From contig NZ_JABBJJ010000097.1 of assembly GCF_012933655.1 (NCBI RefSeq), forward strand, positions 1 through 37,125: a stretch of DNA of 37,125 nucleotides, read 5' to 3'. The position numbers and the translations under genes are program-made. This document shows positions 7,741 through 15,360 of this stretch, in pieces. The DNA is from Pyxidicoccus fallax. GTDB lineage: Bacteria > Myxococcota > Myxococcia > Myxococcales > Myxococcaceae. How positions within the stretch are numbered: position 1 is the first letter of the stretch; every line of letters begins with the position of its first letter. The notes under the pieces were generated by a model. It was given only the letters and a program-made list of their open reading frames with translations. It was not told where the DNA came from and made no database searches.

Positions 7741-8318
7741 CGCCCGCGCTCCTGCCGCCGCTGCTCCGCGGGCTTGCGCAGCAGCACGCGCAGCTCCTGG
7801 CGCGCCCGCGTCAGCCGCGCGCCCACCGTGCCGGACTTGTCCCCCGTCTCGGCGCCAATCTCCGCGTAGGACAAGCCCTGCAGGTACAGCTCGAACGTCC
7901 GCCGCAGCTTCGGGCTGCTGAGCTTCTCGATGGCCTGCAGCAGGTCCTCCGGTCCGACGAACTCCCACAGCTCCGGCTCGAACTCCTCGTCGAACCGCTC
8001 CGACTGCTCGTGCATGTGGAGCAGCGCCTCCATCCTGTTCGCCTCGCTCCCCCTGCGGCGGCACCGGTCCAGGAAGCAGTTGTGCGCCACCCGCCCCATC
8101 CACGCCCGCTGCGCGTCCTCGTCCAGGAGCTTCACGTGCTCCCACCGCAGGAGCGCCCGGAGCAGCACGTCATGCACCAGGTCTTCGAGATCGCTTTCAA
8201 TCCCGCCACAATACTTTCCCAGGATTGCAAACAGAGTGGGCTGAATGCGCCACGCGAAAGCCTCGAACCCCCCACCCTGCGGCGCCTTCACGACCCACAA
8301 TCTGGCTTTGGCTCTCAC
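7737..8318 (-). CDS. ECF sigma factor, partner of the second CHAT anti-sigma
   Basis: An ECF sigma factor of about 193 residues. Region 2 includes ESDLEDLVHDVLLRALL and RAWMGRVAHNCFLDRCRRR; region 4 includes LSYAEIGAETGDKSGTVGARLTRARQEL. There is no ATG in a suitable place. I prefer the GTG at 8318, just after a run of G (AGGGGGG), over a TTG at 8336. The stop overlaps the CHAT gene start by ATGA. It is clearly more diverged from the first sigma factor than the two CHAT domains are from each other, so the modules probably have different promoters and signals. The 152 nt upstream contain a tandem 11-bp repeat and a long inverted repeat that could control it. Confidence 0.88.
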   Translation of the reverse strand: MRAKARLWVVKAPQGGGFEAFAWRIQPTLFAILGKYCGGIESDLEDLVHDVLLRALLRWEHVKLLDEDAQRAWMGRVAHNCFLDRCRRRGSEANRMEALLHMHEQSERFDEEFEPELWEFVGPEDLLQAIEKLSSPKLRRTFELYLQGLSYAEIGAETGDKSGTVGARLTRARQELRVLLRKPAEQRRQERGR

Positions 8319-8347
8319 GGGCCCCCCTGCGTTCAAACCAGAAGACG

Positions 8348-8389
8348 CGGTGGGTCCGATTTCTTATCCACAATTCAGCGAACCCACCG
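8348..8389 (-). promoter_or_regulatory. Inverted repeat in the leader of the second ECF gene
   Basis: CGGTGGGT (8348-8355) and ACCCACCG (8382-8389) are perfect 8-bp complements separated by 26 AT-richer nucleotides. They lie 30-70 nt upstream of the sigma start. This could be a leader-RNA hairpin or a two-half-site operator; the sequence does not decide. Confidence 0.35.
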
Positions 8390-8413
8390 TACCGCTGTCG
8401 TAGACAAGAACGC

Positions 8414-8435
8414 GTGACGGCGCTGTGACGGCGTT
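8414..8435 (-). promoter_or_regulatory. Tandem 11-bp direct repeat upstream of the second ECF gene
   Basis: GTGACGGCGCT (8414-8424) is followed directly by GTGACGGCGTT (8425-8435), identical at 10 of 11 positions. An 11-bp period puts both copies on one face of the helix, the pattern bound by OmpR/PhoB-type response regulators. It lies about 96-117 nt before the proposed sigma start. On the minus strand GGAATT (8454-8449) followed by CCGTCA at a 17-nt gap resembles an ECF-type promoter overlapping the repeats, but that reading is tentative. Confidence 0.35.
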
Positions 8436-8470
8436 CACAAAGAAGGCCAATTCCTTACAGAAACAGGGCG

Positions 8471-10078
8471 TCAGGACACGGCGGCGGCGAGCGAAGCCGG
8501 CTGAATCAAAGGCATTTCCACCTCGAAGAGCGCTCCGCCGAGCGCCTCCGAGCGGTCCGCGCGAATGTTGCCTCCGTGACGTTCCACGATGCCGCGGGCG
8601 ATGGCGAGCCCCAGCCCCGTGCCCGGCCGGGGCCCCTCCCGCTTGCGCCCCGTCACGAAGGGCTGGAACAGGCGCGGCAGCAGCTCCGCGGGAATGCCGG
8701 GCCCGCTGTCCTCGACGCGCACGCGCAACACCTGCCCGTCCCGCGCGCATTGGACTCGCAGCCGGGGGGATGGAACGTCCCGCAGTGCGAGCAAGGAATT
8801 CTCGAATAGAATGACAAACACCTGGGAGAGCTGCGCCTGGTCCGCCTCCATCTCCAATGACTCGCTGGCGGGCGGTTCGAAGGTCACCTCCGGGGCGAGG
8901 GCGCCCAACCCCTGACGTGCGGTGGAGTACGACAGGGCCAGGGTGGCGGGCACGTCCACGCGGCGCAAATCCAGGGGGCGCGGGCGGCCATAGCGCAGCA
9001 GCTCGTCCACGAAGTGGCTGGCGCGCTCTATCTGCTCGCGCATGGCGGCGAGCGACTCCGGGTCCCCGCCGCGGCGCTCCAGGAGCTTGAGGTGCGCGGC
9101 GAGCACGCCCAGGGGGTTGCGCACCTCGTGGGCCACGGCGGCGGTGAGCTGGCCCAGCTCCGCCAGCCGCGCCGCCTGGTCCGCGCGGGCCTCCTGGACG
9201 GCGAGCGCGGCGGCCAGCTCGCTGCCGGTGGCGCGGCCCTTGAGGAAGCGGCGCCCCAGCCACTCCTGGAGCCCCTGGCGCACCGGCTCGAAGGCGAGCG
9301 CCGCCAGGGCCAGCAGGAAGAAGGCGCCCGCGCGGTACTCGGCGAGGAAGGGCTGGCCGCTGCCGGCCATGAGCGTCAGCACGCCGAAGAGGAAGCCCGC
9401 GGACAGCACCGCCGCCATCGCCGAGTAGACGAGGCTGCGCTCCATCAGCCTCCGCTCTCCCGGCGCCAGGTAGGCATTGAGGACGTGCGCCAGCACCAGC
9501 AGCGCGGCCAGCACCAGGTACATGCCGAAGGGCACCGCGTAGCCGCTCGACAAGAGGAGCGCGTTGCCGATGGTGCCCGAGTACGCCAGCGCCCCGGCGA
9601 TGCCCAGGCCTCGCAGCACGGGCCGGCGCTCGGGGGCCTCGTGCCGGTAGGAGCGCGCCAGGTGCGCCAGCGGCACGGCGGCGGCGGCCACGGCCAGCAC
9701 CATGGCCGGCCAGAACAGCGGGCCCCGCCTCAGGGCCACCGGGCCATAGAGGACGCTGGGGAAGAAGAGGCCCAGGCTCGTCACCACCACCGCCACCGCG
9801 TAGGCCAGGGCCACCAGCCGGTACGAGCGCTGCCGCGTCACGTCATAGGCGGCGTGGAGGTAGGTGGCGGAGATGAAGGCGCCACTGGCGGCGAAGCGCT
9901 CGCCCACCCAGGCGGTCCGGGGGAAGCAGATGAGCAGCAGCGCGCCGCTCCACACGGCCGTGGCGAGACAGTAGAGCGCGAGCCCCCGGGCATTGCGGCC
10001 CCGGAGCGCGGCGGTGAAGCACAGCAGCAGCGCCACGGACAGGACGGGCACGAGGCTGTAGGCGAACAGGGGCCCCAT
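8471..10078 (-). CDS. Membrane sensor histidine kinase (orphan)
   Basis: A 535-residue sensor kinase. Residues 1-265 contain about eight hydrophobic helices, with no PAS or HAMP domain that I can see. A HisKA domain follows with phosphoacceptor His317 in AVAHEVRNPLG. The ATPase domain has an N box around FENSLLAL (Asn427), a G1 box DSGPGIP (457-463) and a G2 box GTGLGLAIARGIVERHGG (487-504). It should autophosphorylate and pass phosphate to a response regulator, but none is encoded nearby. The multi-helix N terminus may sense a small or membrane-soluble ligand. It starts 15 nt after the alpha/beta hydrolase gene and is probably co-transcribed with it. No strong Shine-Dalgarno is present, which suggests coupled translation. 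Confidence 0.9.
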   Translation of the reverse strand: MGPLFAYSLVPVLSVALLLCFTAALRGRNARGLALYCLATAVWSGALLLICFPRTAWVGERFAASGAFISATYLHAAYDVTRQRSYRLVALAYAVAVVVTSLGLFFPSVLYGPVALRRGPLFWPAMVLAVAAAAVPLAHLARSYRHEAPERRPVLRGLGIAGALAYSGTIGNALLLSSGYAVPFGMYLVLAALLVLAHVLNAYLAPGERRLMERSLVYSAMAAVLSAGFLFGVLTLMAGSGQPFLAEYRAGAFFLLALAALAFEPVRQGLQEWLGRRFLKGRATGSELAAALAVQEARADQAARLAELGQLTAAVAHEVRNPLGVLAAHLKLLERRGGDPESLAAMREQIERASHFVDELLRYGRPRPLDLRRVDVPATLALSYSTARQGLGALAPEVTFEPPASESLEMEADQAQLSQVFVILFENSLLALRDVPSPRLRVQCARDGQVLRVRVEDSGPGIPAELLPRLFQPFVTGRKREGPRPGTGLGLAIARGIVERHGGNIRADRSEALGGALFEVEMPLIQPASLAAAVS

Positions 10079-10093
10079 GCCCGCACTGTGACA

Positions 10094-10855
10094 TCAACGG
10101 AGGGACGCGAGGAACCCATCCAGCAGCTCGTTCACCACCTCGGGCGCGTCGAGCTGCACCCAGTGGCCCGTGCCCTCCACCTTCCGGAACGGCAGCTCGG
10201 GCACCAGGCGCTGATACGAGCCGGGCTCCTCGTTGTACGCGGTGATGACGGACAGGCGGGGCCCGCCGTAGCGCCGCAGCGCCGCGACGGGGTCGAACGT
10301 CAGCAGCGCCCCCAGCCCCGCGCGAGCGCCCGCCTGGGACGTGGCCCGCATCCGCGAGAGCACCCGCTCGCGCACCTCGGGCCGGGACGGCGCCAGCATT
10401 GGCGTCCAGTACTCCTCGATGACCGCGCTCCACGCGTCCGTCGCCAGCACGTGCATGAAGCCCGCGGCCTGCTCGGCCGGAATCGAGCGCCCGTCCGAGG
10501 CCGGGTCCAGCAGGAACAGCCCCGCGACGCGGCCGGGGTGCTGGCCCGCGAAGGCCGCGCAGACCGCGCCGCCCAGGCTGTGCCCCACGAGCACGAAGCG
10601 CGGCAGCCCCAGCGCGTCCACCACCGCCTCGATGTCCCGGGCGAAGTCCTCGACGGTGAGGTCCCCGTCCCCCGGCGGCGCGGACCTTCCGTGGCCCCGC
10701 AGGTCCAGCGCCACCGCCCGCCGGCGCTTCCTCAGATGAGCGAGCTGCGGCTCCCAGTGCGTGGTGTCGCCACAACTGGAGTGGACGAACACCACCGGCA
10801 GCCCACCCTCCCCTCCATCATCGACGTGCAGCGCTCCAGCAGGTCCCTTCACCAT
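10094..10855 (-). CDS. Alpha/beta-fold hydrolase
   Basis: A 253-residue single-domain hydrolase. It shows the oxyanion region VVFVHSSCGD, the nucleophile elbow GHSLGG (Ser93), and a C-terminal catalytic His in GTGHWVQLDAP. The substrate cannot be inferred; esterase, epoxide hydrolase-like and ring-cleavage hydrolases share this layout. There is no signal peptide, so it should be cytoplasmic. It is transcribed away from the WYL regulator gene at 11060, with about 200 nt between them holding a tandem repeat, so regulation by that protein is plausible. The histidine kinase follows 15 nt downstream. Confidence 0.85.
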   Translation of the reverse strand: MVKGPAGALHVDDGGEGGLPVVFVHSSCGDTTHWEPQLAHLRKRRRAVALDLRGHGRSAPPGDGDLTVEDFARDIEAVVDALGLPRFVLVGHSLGGAVCAAFAGQHPGRVAGLFLLDPASDGRSIPAEQAAGFMHVLATDAWSAVIEEYWTPMLAPSRPEVRERVLSRMRATSQAGARAGLGALLTFDPVAALRRYGGPRLSVITAYNEEPGSYQRLVPELPFRKVEGTGHWVQLDAPEVVNELLDGFLASLR

Positions 10856-10925
10856 GGCGTTCTCCTCGGGGGTTCCGGGAGCGCGTCGAACCGCGCCCCA
10901 CGGATTCGGGAGTACGCCCCATCCC

Positions 10926-10945
10926 TGTCAGGAACTGGCAGGAAC
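10926..10945. promoter_or_regulatory. Tandem 10-bp repeat, candidate operator of the WYL regulator
   Basis: TGTCAGGAAC (10926-10935) is followed directly by TGGCAGGAAC (10936-10945). A third, weaker copy (TGTCAGAATC) lies at 11045-11054, immediately before the regulator start at 11060. The divergent position between the hydrolase and the regulator makes these good operator candidates. This is inferred from repeat structure and position. Confidence 0.4.
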
Positions 10946-11059
10946 CCGCCGGCCGCGGCCTACCAGGTCTGCCCGGGGCCGCCTCCGCCGCCGTCGCTGA
11001 AGGAGCGGCACGAGCCGCCGGGCCTTAGGACTCCGCGCCGTCCCTGTCAGAATCCGGCC

Positions 11060-11779
11060 ATGGCGCGAGTCAACCGGGTGATGCGGCTGCATGACTTCCT
11101 GCGGGGGCGCGAGGCCACCCCGGTCGCGGAGATTGCCTCCGCGTTGGAGGTGAGTGTGCGCACCGTGCACCGGGACCTCGCGACACTCAGGGAGCAGGGC
11201 GTGCCCATCAGCGGCGACACGGGGCCAGGCGGGGGCGTGCGGCTGGAAGGTGAGCGGGGCGTGACGGCGGTCCACCTGTCCCTGGAGGAGGTGGTGGCGC
11301 TGTGGCTGGTGGCGAACCTGTCGGCCACGACCAGTGCCCTGCCGTGGGGGAGAGCGGCCCGCTCGGCGCTGGAGAAGCTCTTCGCCAGCGTGCCGCGTGA
11401 GCGGGCCCGGAGCATGCGCGAGCTCTGCCGCCGCGTGGTGGTGGGACGTCCCGCCAGCGCCCGCGTCCTGGAGGACCTGGGGACGCCGCCCGAGGAGCTG
11501 CTCGCCGTCTTCGAGCACGCCTTCCGCGACAGGGTGTGCCTGGCCTTCGACTACCGCGACCGCAAAGGGCAGGCCACCCGCCGCTGCGTGGAGCCGCACG
11601 GGCTGATGGTGGAGTCGCCCGCGTGGTACGTGCTCGCGCGGGACGTGGAGAAGTCCGCCGCGCGGCTGTTCCGCATGGACCGTATCCGGAGAGCCCGCGT
11701 CGTCCCCGAGCGGACCTTCGTCCCCGACATGGAGGGGATGCTCGCCGAGGCGTTCGGGAAGAAAGAGGAGAAGGTGTGA
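11060..11779 (+). CDS. HTH/WYL-domain transcriptional regulator
   Basis: A 239-residue regulator. Residues 1-60 form a DeoR/HTH_11-type winged helix (VAEIASALEVSVRTVHRDLATLREQGVPI). A WYL domain covers about 145-230, with the diagnostic tract PAWYVLARD (188-195) and the downstream FRMDRIRRARV. WYL proteins bind ligands or nucleic acid and act as repressors or activators. The start is the ATG at 11060; earlier in-frame sequence is shadow. The gene diverges from the hydrolase/kinase pair and overlaps the next gene by 4 nt. Members of this family often repress a neighbouring divergent gene, which would be the hydrolase here. Confidence 0.85.
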   Translation: MARVNRVMRLHDFLRGREATPVAEIASALEVSVRTVHRDLATLREQGVPISGDTGPGGGVRLEGERGVTAVHLSLEEVVALWLVANLSATTSALPWGRAARSALEKLFASVPRERARSMRELCRRVVVGRPASARVLEDLGTPPEELLAVFEHAFRDRVCLAFDYRDRKGQATRRCVEPHGLMVESPAWYVLARDVEKSAARLFRMDRIRRARVVPERTFVPDMEGMLAEAFGKKEEKV

Positions 11780-12507
11780 AGAAGAAGCAAGCCCCGCGAC
11801 GCTGGCCCGGACGTCCCGGGCAACCCCGCCCCAGCATTCCGGCCCGGGCCGAGGAACGAATCACCCAGTGGGACGAGGACGGCCTGAAGCGCGCCTCCGA
11901 GTTCTGGCTCGACGGAGCGTGCGTCGGGCGCGCGTACTGGAACCCGGATGGAACGCCGAACGTCGCGACGGGCCTCCGCGACGGTGCACCGGTCGGCTAT
12001 CAAATCGAGTACCACGACCACGGCTTCCTCTACGCGGAGCCCTTCGTGGACGGGCTGCACCAGGGCTGGGCGAAGCAGTACGGGCGGCGCGGCCGGCTGC
12101 TGCTCATGAGCCCCTTCAAGCGGGGCACCGGCACCGACTATTGGTGTGACGAGAAGGGGCGGCTCGCCGAGGAGCACCCGCTCGTGGCCGGAAAGCCCTC
12201 GGGCTGGGAGCGCTGGTGGTGGGAGGACCAGCAGACCGTCTACAGCGAGACGCACTGGCACGCTGGCGAATGGCACGGCATCACCCGCCACTGGACGGGC
12301 GGCAAGCTCGACCGGGGCTACCCGAAGTTCTTCATCCACCAGGAGCAGGTCTCGAAGCGCGCCTATCTCGCCGCGGCGCGGACCGACCCCACCCTCCCCC
12401 CGTACCGCCCGGAGGACGACTCACCCGAGCGGCCCCTGCCGGAGCGCTTCCTCGAATTGAGACGGCTGACCCGCAGCCGCGCCATCGCGCGCCGTCGAAA
12501 CGCATGA
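11776..12507 (+). CDS. MORN-like repeat protein
   Basis: A 243-residue hydrophilic protein. The GTG start at 11776 overlaps the WYL gene stop (GTGA) and has AGGAGAAG just upstream; the longer open frame is shadow. From about residue 30 it has repeated short Gly/Trp/Tyr units of the MORN-2/YwqK kind (e.g. DGACVGRAYWNPDGTP, GEWHGITRHWTGGKL), each predicted to form a beta-hairpin. The N terminus is basic (KKKQAPRRWPGR). No catalytic motif is visible. Translational coupling to a WYL regulator suggests shared expression. YwqK-like proteins are often annotated as antitoxins, but no toxin partner is present and I would not assign that role. Confidence 0.75.
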   Translation: MKKKQAPRRWPGRPGQPRPSIPARAEERITQWDEDGLKRASEFWLDGACVGRAYWNPDGTPNVATGLRDGAPVGYQIEYHDHGFLYAEPFVDGLHQGWAKQYGRRGRLLLMSPFKRGTGTDYWCDEKGRLAEEHPLVAGKPSGWERWWWEDQQTVYSETHWHAGEWHGITRHWTGGKLDRGYPKFFIHQEQVSKRAYLAAARTDPTLPPYRPEDDSPERPLPERFLELRRLTRSRAIARRRNA

Positions 12508-12538
12508 GCCCCCGCGACGCGTGCGTCGCGAGGGCTCA
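12505..12538. terminator. Bidirectional hairpin between convergent genes
   Basis: TGAGCCC (12505-12511) pairs with GGGCTCA (12532-12538) and CGCGACGC (12513-12520) with GCGTCGCG (12523-12530), leaving a single mismatch in a very strong stem. It starts within the stop codon of the MORN-like gene and lies 31 nt from the stop of the convergent EF-hand gene. No T-run is present on either strand. Confidence 0.65.
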
Positions 12539-12568
12539 CCGTGGACCGGCTCCTTCGGGGACTGCCGC

Positions 12569-13783
12569 TCACCCGCCGTGCTTGTACGAGGAGCCCATGT
12601 CGGCGTAGTTGAACTGGGTGTTCAGGCTGTTGATGCCGCGGGAGGTCGCGTCGACCAGCTCGCCCTTCTGGGTGACGCCGTCGCCGTTGCGGTCCTCCCA
12701 GACCTTCAGGCCCTGGAGCTCGTTGCCCTCGACGCGGCCGTTGCCGTCCTTGTCGAAGTACTTCGACAGCTTCTCGTAGCCGTTGTCGAAGCTGTTCTTC
12801 CCGTTCAGGTCCACGTGGCCGAACAGCTCCTTGCCGCTGGTGATCTTCCCGTCACCATCCACGTCCCAGGCGAGGATGCCGTCGCCGCCCGTCTTCGAGT
12901 CCCAGGCCTTGGTCCACTCGTTCTCGTTGACGTTGCCGAAGTGGTACATCAGCTGGTTCTTCTTCGCGTCCGTCTTCAGCTCGCCCACCAGCTTGCCGTT
13001 GGCGTCACGGAACTCGGCGCGCATCCCCTTGCTCAGGCCCAGGCCCATGTCGCCCGACTTCGCCTTGCTCTTGTTGAGGGCGCTGGCGTCCAGCGACTTC
13101 ACCTTCTTGCCGTTGGCGTCGAACACCTCCACCTTCGTGCCCTTGGGCAGCTCGGGGGCGCCCTTGCCCGGGCGGCGCTGGACGCTCTTGGTCGTCCACT
13201 GACGGTTGCTCGGGTCCAGGTCGAAGCCCTTCACCGTCTGGCCCTCCAGCTTGCCGTTGCCCTTGATGTTGGAGCCGGTGATGTCCGCCTGGCCGTTACC
13301 GTTCAAGTCCAACACGATGGGCGACTTCTGCTTCGTCTGGGTGCCCTGCTTGGCGTCGAAGAAGACGTCCCACATCTTCCCCTCCTTCTGCTCCGGCGGG
13401 CACGGCGGCGGCTTCGTGGGGCACGTCGGCTTCGTCGGGCCCTGGCAGTCCGGCGGCGTCCGCGGCTGCTCACACTGCGACTTGAAGAGGTTGATGCACG
13501 CCTCCAGCATCTGGCTGATCTGCTGGAAGAGCTGCGTGGCCGCCTCCCAGTTCATCGGCTCCGGGCCGCACTGCGGAGGCGTCGGGAAGCAGCCCCCGGC
13601 CCGGATGCCCTGGGCCCCGCCGCTGAAGCCATCCGTCTGGAAGGCCGCGCGCAGGTCCGTCCGGGAGGCGCTGACCGCCCCACCCTCGGCCCGCACGCTG
13701 GTGCGGGAGTGCGAGACATCCAGGCTGGTACGCGAGAAGTACTGGGCGGTACGCGAGTGGCCGGGGCCAATGGAGGAAGTCAT
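12569..13783 (-). CDS. EF-hand protein related to the calcium-binding part of RTX proteins
   Basis: A 404-residue protein. Residues 1-50 carry four SRT units at irregular spacing (10-12, 17-19, 26-28, 40-42). Residues 60-130 are Cys- and Pro-rich. From about 155 the sequence follows a pattern known from RTX/hemolysin-type exoproteins: PIVLDLNGNGQADITG, then WDVDGDGKITSGKELFG, an EF-hand loop at 344-355 (DKDGNGRVEGNE), VWEDRNGDGVTQKGEL and GINSLN. It therefore probably binds several calcium ions. There are no GGxGxD nonapeptide repeats and no classical signal peptide, so it resembles one domain of a larger exoprotein standing alone. The start has only a weak AAGG upstream. Secretion and function are unproven. 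Confidence 0.8.
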   Translation of the reverse strand: MTSSIGPGHSRTAQYFSRTSLDVSHSRTSVRAEGGAVSASRTDLRAAFQTDGFSGGAQGIRAGGCFPTPPQCGPEPMNWEAATQLFQQISQMLEACINLFKSQCEQPRTPPDCQGPTKPTCPTKPPPCPPEQKEGKMWDVFFDAKQGTQTKQKSPIVLDLNGNGQADITGSNIKGNGKLEGQTVKGFDLDPSNRQWTTKSVQRRPGKGAPELPKGTKVEVFDANGKKVKSLDASALNKSKAKSGDMGLGLSKGMRAEFRDANGKLVGELKTDAKKNQLMYHFGNVNENEWTKAWDSKTGGDGILAWDVDGDGKITSGKELFGHVDLNGKNSFDNGYEKLSKYFDKDGNGRVEGNELQGLKVWEDRNGDGVTQKGELVDATSRGINSLNTQFNYADMGSSYKHGG

Positions 13784-13908
13784 GTGAGTAACCTTTTTGC
13801 GGTAGAAGTGCGAAAGCGCCTACTGTTGAAGTGGTTATCGCACCTGCGCGCACGTGAGTTTCCTCCCCCATTTCCGGGCATTTTCGCCGCCCCCGGGCGG
13901 GGCCCCCG

Positions 13909-15357
13909 TCAGTGGAGGGCCGCGGCCTCGGCGGTGGGGCGGATGTTCTGATTCACATGGAAGAGGTTGTCCGGGTCGTAGTGGCTCTTCACCTGTACCA
14001 GCCGGGCGTAGTTGTCCCGGTACGTGGCCCGGACCCGCTCCTCCCCCTCGTCCATCATGAAGTTCACGTACGCGCCGCCCGCGGAGTACGGGTGCAGCGC
14101 GTCCCAGTAGTCCTTGGCCCAGGCGGAGATCTCCGCTGCCTTCGCCGGTGACGGGTCCACGCCGATGATGACCTCGGCCCAGCGCGCGTCCCGGAAGCTG
14201 AAGGCGGTGGCCTGGGGGTCCACCCGGTGCGCCGCCCCGTCGATGGGATACAGGTGCATGGAGGAGTGCATCGTCGGCAGCCGCTCGGCGAACTCCAGGT
14301 GCCGGGCGATGGCCGCGTCCCCCAGCTCCTTCACGAAGTCCGCGCGCCAGTACCACTGCAGGCCCGGCGGGTAGAGCGCGTCGAAGGCGCTCTGCAGCGC
14401 GGGATAGGGCATGGGCTGCAGGCCGTCCACCACCGGGGCGAGCGCCCGCACCGGCGCGAGCACCTCGTCCGCGCGCGCCAGGTCACCGGAGTAGCACCAG
14501 ATGACCCCGCACATCTTCTTCAGGTGCAGGTGCTGGGGGAACGGCGCCACGGGCGGGACGACCAGGAAGGCGAAGAAGCCACTGAGCTCCTCCGGAGCGG
14601 CGGGGATGAACTCGCGGTACCACTGCATCACCTCGGTGGCGCGCTCCAGGGGCCAGAGGGTGGGGCCGCCGACGATGGTGCTCACCGGGTGGGCTCGGAA
14701 GAGGAAGGAGGTGACGACGCCGAAGTTGCCGCCGCCGCCGCGCAGCGCCCAGAACAGGTCCGGGTGCTTCTCCTCGCTGGCGGTGACGACGCGGCCGTCC
14801 GCGAGCACCACGTCCGCGGAGAGCATGCTGTCGATGGTGAAGCCGTAGTGGCGGGTGAGGTAGCCGAGGCCGCCGCCCAGGGTGAGCCCGCCCACGCCCG
14901 TGGTGGAGATGACGCCCGAAGGCACGGCGAGCCCGAAGGCATGGGTGGCATGGTCCACGTCGCCCCAGACGCTGCCGCCCGCGACGCGCACGGTGCCGTC
15001 GGCGGGGTCCACGCGGACGCCGCGCATGCGCGACAGGTCGACGACGAGGCCGCCGTCGCAGAGGCCCAGCCCGCCGCCGTTGTGTCCTCCGCCGCGGATG
15101 GCCAGGGTGAGCTCCTGTTCGCGGGCGAAGCGGACGGCGGCGAGGACATCCGCCGCGTCGGTGCACCGGGCGATGAGCGCCGGGCGCTTGCGAATCATCG
15201 CGTTGTAGAGGCGGCAGCTCTCCTCGTAGTCGGCGTCCTCGGGACGGACGAGTCCGCCACGCAGGAGGGCCTTCAGTTGGCCCACTCGGTCGGGTGTCAG
15301 CCGGGAAGGAAGTCCTCCGCCGGCCTGGGCGTTCTCACGCGGGGTATCCAGGGACAT
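13909..15357 (-). CDS. FAD-linked oxidase with berberine-bridge (BBE) C terminus
   Basis: A 482-residue flavoprotein oxidase. The start is the ATG at 15357 with GGAGGAG 7 nt upstream. The FAD-binding (PCMH) domain spans about 50-230, with RGGGHN where His92 is the expected covalent FAD attachment site and VGGLTLGGGLGYLT at 155-168. Bicovalent family members carry a Cys a few residues before that glycine tract; here the tract reads GVISTTGVGG, so I expect one covalent bond only. The C terminus (HYDPDNLFHVNQNI) is the BBE motif. Relatives oxidise sugars, alkaloids or polyketides. It lies downstream of a P450 and an MpaB-like oxygenase in the same direction, so a role in specialised oxidation is likely; the substrate is unknown. 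Confidence 0.9.
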   Translation of the reverse strand: MSLDTPRENAQAGGGLPSRLTPDRVGQLKALLRGGLVRPEDADYEESCRLYNAMIRKRPALIARCTDAADVLAAVRFAREQELTLAIRGGGHNGGGLGLCDGGLVVDLSRMRGVRVDPADGTVRVAGGSVWGDVDHATHAFGLAVPSGVISTTGVGGLTLGGGLGYLTRHYGFTIDSMLSADVVLADGRVVTASEEKHPDLFWALRGGGGNFGVVTSFLFRAHPVSTIVGGPTLWPLERATEVMQWYREFIPAAPEELSGFFAFLVVPPVAPFPQHLHLKKMCGVIWCYSGDLARADEVLAPVRALAPVVDGLQPMPYPALQSAFDALYPPGLQWYWRADFVKELGDAAIARHLEFAERLPTMHSSMHLYPIDGAAHRVDPQATAFSFRDARWAEVIIGVDPSPAKAAEISAWAKDYWDALHPYSAGGAYVNFMMDEGEERVRATYRDNYARLVQVKSHYDPDNLFHVNQNIRPTAEAAALH

Positions 15358-15360
15358 GGT

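Noticed and set aside
4345-7869. 1174-codon open frame on the plus strand
   Set aside because: Antisense shadow of the second CHAT gene, with low-complexity Arg/Gln/His composition and no ribosome-binding site.
7741-8145. N-terminal extension of the second CHAT protein
   Set aside because: The extra 135 residues are Gly/Ala/Arg-rich shadow over the sigma gene. The ATGA overlap and the zinc finger fix the start at 7740.
9014-11058. Long plus-strand extension upstream of the WYL regulator
   Set aside because: Antisense to the kinase and hydrolase genes; family similarity begins only at the ATG at 11060.
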